In this document: piece after piece, positions 6,193 through 9,142 of the stretch
Layout of the letters: each line of letters starts with the position of its first letter
How positions within the stretch are numbered: the stretch's first letter is position 1
Origin: an uncultured Alphaproteobacteria bacterium
GTDB taxonomy: Bacteria > Pseudomonadota > Alphaproteobacteria > Rhizobiales > Rhizobiaceae
NCBI GenBank assembly: GCA_929200335.1
Contig: CAKMZG010000097.1
Location: 1-9,142 of the forward strand
Length of the DNA stretch: 9,142 nucleotides
Direction: 5' to 3'
Notes under the pieces: model-generated
Told to the model about the DNA's origin: nothing
What the model saw: the letters and a program-made list of their open reading frames with translations, nothing else
Databases searched by the model: none
Made by a program: the position numbers and the translations under genes

Positions 6193-7464
6193 TTAAAACT
6201 GGGAGAATGGAATAAAACTAACTAAATCGCCATGATTAACGCGCTCAACTTCTTCTGGGATTTCAATCAAGCCATCGGCTTCCCGTAAAGAGGAAATGAT
6301 GCCAGAACCATCGCTTTTAAATTTCGCCACTTGAAGGGTGCCATTGTCTGCTCTTTTGAGGATGCCGCGCAAAAACTCGCGACGATCTCGTTTCTTTTTC
6401 GTAATTTCAAAATCTGCAGGTAAAGGATAGCGTGCGGGTAATTTCATTTGACTGCCTCCGAGTTTGCTCAAAGCAGGTTTTACATAGTGTAAAAAGCAAA
6501 CCATTGCAGCCACAGGATTTCCTGGTAATCCAAAATGAAGGCAGTTGTTTTCAACTGTTGATATGTTGGCAAGGCTCATCGGGCGCCCTGGCTTAATAGC
6601 CAATTGCCATAAATGGCGGTGCCCCAATTCGTCCATAATTGTGATGATATGATCTTCTTCGCCTTTAGATGCGCCGCCAGTAGTTAAAATAACGTCATGG
6701 GATTGACGTAAGTTTTCAATCACCATGCGCAAGGTTTTTGGATCATCTTTAATAATGCCATTATCTGTTAGCTCTACATTCATTCCATCTAATAGGCCAC
6801 GCAAAAGAAAATGATTCGCATCATAAACTTGCCCAGTTTTCATTTTGGTACCTGGGCGGATGATCTCATCGCCCGTTGATAGGAGTGCAATTTTTAATGG
6901 GCGATAGCATGTTATTTTATCTAGGCCAACGGATGCAATGCTGGCCATATCTTGAGCTCGAATAGAATGACCGATTTCAAATAAAGCTTCGCCCTCTTTT
7001 AAATCTTCCCCTTTTAAGCGACAGTTAGCGCCAGCTTTTAATTGTGAGGGAATTTGAACTTTACCGTTTTCTAGAACGGTACAGTCTTCTTGCATGGCAA
7101 CCGTATCCGCATTTGGTGGCATCAATGCACCTGTGAAAATACGCGCAGCTTCACCTTCGCCTAGAGGTGAGGGGTTGAGCTCTCCTGCTGGAACCCTGCT
7201 GGTTACTTCAAAGATATGCTTGTCCGCTATAGATGTACTATTAAATGCATAGCCATCCACCGCTGCGTTATCAAACAAAGGTACAGCGCGAGGAGCGATT
7301 ATACTTTGTGCTAAAATTGCTCCCATACAATCTTCCAATTTTATGCTTTGTGGCTCAACAATTGAATGCAAACGCTCATCTAAAAGTGTAAGAACTTCAT
7401 CATGGCGCAAACGGTCTTTGTCATGCAAAAAACAATCATTTAAAAGTGTGCTAAGTTTGCTCAT
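6193..7464 (-). CDS. moeA: Molybdopterin molybdenumtransferase MoeA
   Basis: MoeA inserts molybdate into adenylylated molybdopterin to form Mo-molybdopterin in the cytoplasm. The 423-residue length is typical. Family signatures run in order: FDNAAVDGYAF (64-74), IFTGALMPPNADTV (109-122), STGDEI (196-201), DANHFLL (215-221), the MoCF-type TTGGASKGEEDH (261-272), GRPMSLA (293-299) and GLPGNPVAAMVCF (312-324). The C-terminal beta domain (about 340-423) is present. The canonical TTGGVSVG reads TTGGASKG, a mild variation. It is the third gene of fdhD-mobA-moeA: its ATG lies 5 bp past the mobA stop, and its Shine-Dalgarno AGGA falls inside the last mobA codons, so it is probably translationally coupled. 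The 156-bp gap downstream and the distinct role of the next gene mark the operon's end. Confidence 0.95.
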   Translation of the reverse strand: MSKLSTLLNDCFLHDKDRLRHDEVLTLLDERLHSIVEPQSIKLEDCMGAILAQSIIAPRAVPLFDNAAVDGYAFNSTSIADKHIFEVTSRVPAGELNPSPLGEGEAARIFTGALMPPNADTVAMQEDCTVLENGKVQIPSQLKAGANCRLKGEDLKEGEALFEIGHSIRAQDMASIASVGLDKITCYRPLKIALLSTGDEIIRPGTKMKTGQVYDANHFLLRGLLDGMNVELTDNGIIKDDPKTLRMVIENLRQSHDVILTTGGASKGEEDHIITIMDELGHRHLWQLAIKPGRPMSLANISTVENNCLHFGLPGNPVAAMVCFLHYVKPALSKLGGSQMKLPARYPLPADFEITKKKRDRREFLRGILKRADNGTLQVAKFKSDGSGIISSLREADGLIEIPEEVERVNHGDLVSFIPFSQF

Positions 7465-7469
7465 TTTTA

Positions 7470-8144
7470 CTAGTCCTGTTTAACAACTTGCTGCTTTGCA
7501 ATTTCTTGCGCGATGCTTAAATCATCTGGCGTATTGATATTGAAAAAGGGGTCATATTTTTCTGTATTTTTATCGCCAAAATTTTGATTTTCAAATGGTA
7601 CTTTTATCAGTTGATATTGATCAACAAATGCGAGAACTTTTTGCGTCTCACTTGTGGTAAGAAAAACATTCAACTCATCAAATAATTCTATAGGCCAAAG
7701 GCCAAAGACGGGGTGATGACGATCATTAGATGTGGCAAGGATAATTTTTGCTTTCCCTTTGTCTTGAATTTGGTTTAGTGCATTGCAGGATTGGGTTATA
7801 AAATCAATAGGGAAAAAGGGGGTGTCAGAGGCAATGCTGGCGACATACTGGGCATTTTTATGGGTCTCTTTCGCCCATTTCATGCCCGCCAATATGCCAG
7901 CTAATGGTCCAAGATAACCTTCAATAGGATCTTTAATGACCGGTAGGTTAAACGTTTCAAATCGCGTTGGTTCGCCATTGGCATTAATGGCGATATGATT
8001 CAATTGTTTGCTCAATCGATCAATACTATGGGCGATTAATGGCTTATTGTTTAACTCGATGAAACTTTTCTCAACACCACCCATTCTGCGCGAAAGTCCG
8101 CCAGCAAGAATTACTCCAACAAGTTGGTCGTTTGTTATATTCAT
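7470..8144 (-). CDS. mobA: Molybdenum cofactor guanylyltransferase MobA
   Basis: MobA transfers GMP from GTP to Mo-molybdopterin, producing the guanine-dinucleotide cofactor used by DMSO-reductase-family enzymes such as formate dehydrogenase. The 224-residue protein has the nucleotidyltransferase P-loop-like LAGGLSRRMGGVEK (13-26), GPLAGILAGM (79-88), the metal-binding SDTPF (106-110, D107), HPVFGLW (144-150) and the C-terminal FFNINTPDDL (200-209). All are at family-typical places. A stretch around 181-199 is longer and more polar than in the E. coli protein as I recall it, but nothing is broken. Its ATG overlaps the fdhD stop as ATGA (8144-8141), and moeA follows after 5 bp, so the three genes form one transcription unit. 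MobA together with FdhD points to formate dehydrogenase maturation as the operon's main purpose. Confidence 0.94.
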   Translation of the reverse strand: MNITNDQLVGVILAGGLSRRMGGVEKSFIELNNKPLIAHSIDRLSKQLNHIAINANGEPTRFETFNLPVIKDPIEGYLGPLAGILAGMKWAKETHKNAQYVASIASDTPFFPIDFITQSCNALNQIQDKGKAKIILATSNDRHHPVFGLWPIELFDELNVFLTTSETQKVLAFVDQYQLIKVPFENQNFGDKNTEKYDPFFNINTPDDLSIAQEIAKQQVVKQD

Positions 8145-9013
8145 TTTTTACTTGCCTTTCGGTTTTTATCGCCAAAATCCATGTCAGCATTTATATCCGC
8201 ATCATAGGTAATTCTTTCATTGCCGGATAACACTATAAAACGTTTTCCGCGTGCGCGGCCAATGAGGGTTAGTCCTGCTTTTTTAGCAAGTTCAACACCC
8301 CATGCAGTAAAGCCAGAACGTGAAATGAGAATGGGGATGCCCATCATCACGGTTTTAATCACCATTTCTGAAGTTAATCGTCCTGTTGTATAAAAAATTT
8401 TGTCATCACTTTTGACGCCGTTCATTGCCATAAATCCGGCGATTTTATCAACGGCATTATGGCGTCCAACATCTTCCATATAGGCAAGCGGTCTATCCTC
8501 TTCGCATAGAACGCAACCATGAATGGCTCCTGCTGTTAAATAAAGGCTAGGGGCTTGATTGATTTTCTTGGTTAGTTGATAAAGCCATGAGGTTTTTAGA
8601 CGTGCCTCTTTTGAAAGCTCTATGGTTTCAAAGCTGTCCATAACATCGCCAAAAATTGTGCCCTGTGCGCAGCCGGAAGTACGAATTTTCTTTTTCATTT
8701 TTTCTTCAAAATTGGTGTCTTCTTCTGTACGAACCACAACCACATCAATATCATCATCATAATCAATGGAAGTGATAACATCATCTTCTTTGAGCATGTT
8801 TTGATTCTTTAAATATCCCACAGCAAGTAGATCGGGATGATCGCCGATGGTCATCATGGTGACCACTTCTTGAGAATTGAGATAAAGCGTTAATGGACGC
8901 TCATTTATAACGCGAATGCTTTGCTGATTACCCTCATGATCATAGCCATTAACTTGTGTTGTTAAGCTCAGATCATCAACATTAGGTTTTATTATAAATT
9001 CTTTATTAGCCAC
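8141..9013 (-). CDS. fdhD: Formate dehydrogenase accessory sulfurtransferase FdhD (variant active site)
   Basis: FdhD passes sulfur from a cysteine desulfurase to the molybdenum cofactor and delivers the sulfurated cofactor to formate dehydrogenase in the cytoplasm. The 290-residue protein shows NERPLTLYLN (37-46), GDHPDLLAVGYL (57-68), TSGCAQG (112-118), GAIHGCVLC (162-170), MEDVGRHNAVDKIAG (179-193), TTGRLTSEMVIK (209-220) and SRSGFTAWGVELA (231-243). These are the FdhD landmarks in the right order. The usual catalytic CxxC loop reads C115-A-Q-G, keeping only the first cysteine, while C167-V-L-C170 forms a CxxC near the histidine that precedes the ED-GRHN block. The start is GTG, set by AAGGTAG (9026-9020) upstream and by family length. 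It heads the fdhD-mobA-moeA operon. The C-terminal lysine-rich tail is unremarkable. Confidence 0.93.
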   Translation of the reverse strand: MANKEFIIKPNVDDLSLTTQVNGYDHEGNQQSIRVINERPLTLYLNSQEVVTMMTIGDHPDLLAVGYLKNQNMLKEDDVITSIDYDDDIDVVVVRTEEDTNFEEKMKKKIRTSGCAQGTIFGDVMDSFETIELSKEARLKTSWLYQLTKKINQAPSLYLTAGAIHGCVLCEEDRPLAYMEDVGRHNAVDKIAGFMAMNGVKSDDKIFYTTGRLTSEMVIKTVMMGIPILISRSGFTAWGVELAKKAGLTLIGRARGKRFIVLSGNERITYDADINADMDFGDKNRKASKK

Positions 9014-9142
9014 GAGTTGCTACCTTATTTTGACATTTCAGACTAGGGCTTGATGCATTTGAATGAATTCAAAAACCAGCTCTAGATTCCCAAATTTGTG
9101 CGAATAGTTCTCTTTTAGGTGAAGCCACCTATACGCTACACG
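9014..9142 (-). promoter_or_regulatory. Upstream region of fdhD with an FNR/FixK-like palindrome
   Basis: No gene is seen in this edge segment. A 16-bp palindrome, TTTGAAT-ga-ATTCAAA (9058-9073), contains TTGA-N6-TCAA (9059-9072), the core of FNR/FixK sites, although the inner bases are A/T rather than the usual T/A. Its centre is about 52 bp upstream of the fdhD GTG. A second dyad, TAGGTG-aagc-CACCTA (9116-9131), has no T-run and could be an operator or the end of a unit outside the window. No clear -35/-10 pair was found. Confidence 0.3.

Overview
The window reads as ordinary chromosome from an A+T-rich alphaproteobacterium, most likely of the Hyphomicrobiales (Rhizobiales). The reasons are a phosphatidylcholine synthase (Pcs), a rhizobial-style UbiH/UbiL-type ubiquinone hydroxylase, an HspQ of the alphaproteobacterial type and an FdhD with a GCAQG active-site segment. 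The placement rests on remembered family patterns; no search was run. I see no transposase, integrase, tRNA, rRNA, CRISPR array or phage gene.

Layout. Positions 1-204 (minus) hold the first 68 codons of hspQ, cut by the window edge. Positions 350-1570 (minus) encode an FAD-dependent ubiquinone-biosynthesis hydroxylase. A 365-bp divergent intergenic region separates it from pcs (1936-2670, plus, GTG start), which makes phosphatidylcholine from choline and CDP-diacylglycerol. A YbjJ-like MFS transporter follows (2870-4060, plus) with its own candidate promoter. It converges on two minus-strand periplasmic binding proteins of the HisJ/LAO type (4251-5072 and 5254-6036). These are clearly paralogous and are separated by a strong intrinsic terminator, so each is probably its own transcription unit. 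No ABC permease or ATPase gene accompanies them.

The right-hand third is a tight minus-strand operon, fdhD-mobA-moeA (9013 down to 6193), with a 4-bp ATGA overlap and then a 5-bp gap. The three products act late in molybdenum-cofactor biology. MoeA inserts molybdate, MobA attaches GMP to give the guanine-dinucleotide cofactor, and FdhD sulfurates the cofactor for formate dehydrogenase. A formate dehydrogenase locus may lie just beyond the right edge, but this is inference.

No new multi-gene system is apparent. The items most worth checking are the FdhD active-site variant (CAQG in place of CxxC, with a second CxxC elsewhere), the pocket divergence and vicinal cysteine pair in the two binding proteins, FNR/FixK-like dyads upstream of pcs/ubi and of fdhD, and a cluster of inverted repeats in the leader of the second binding protein.
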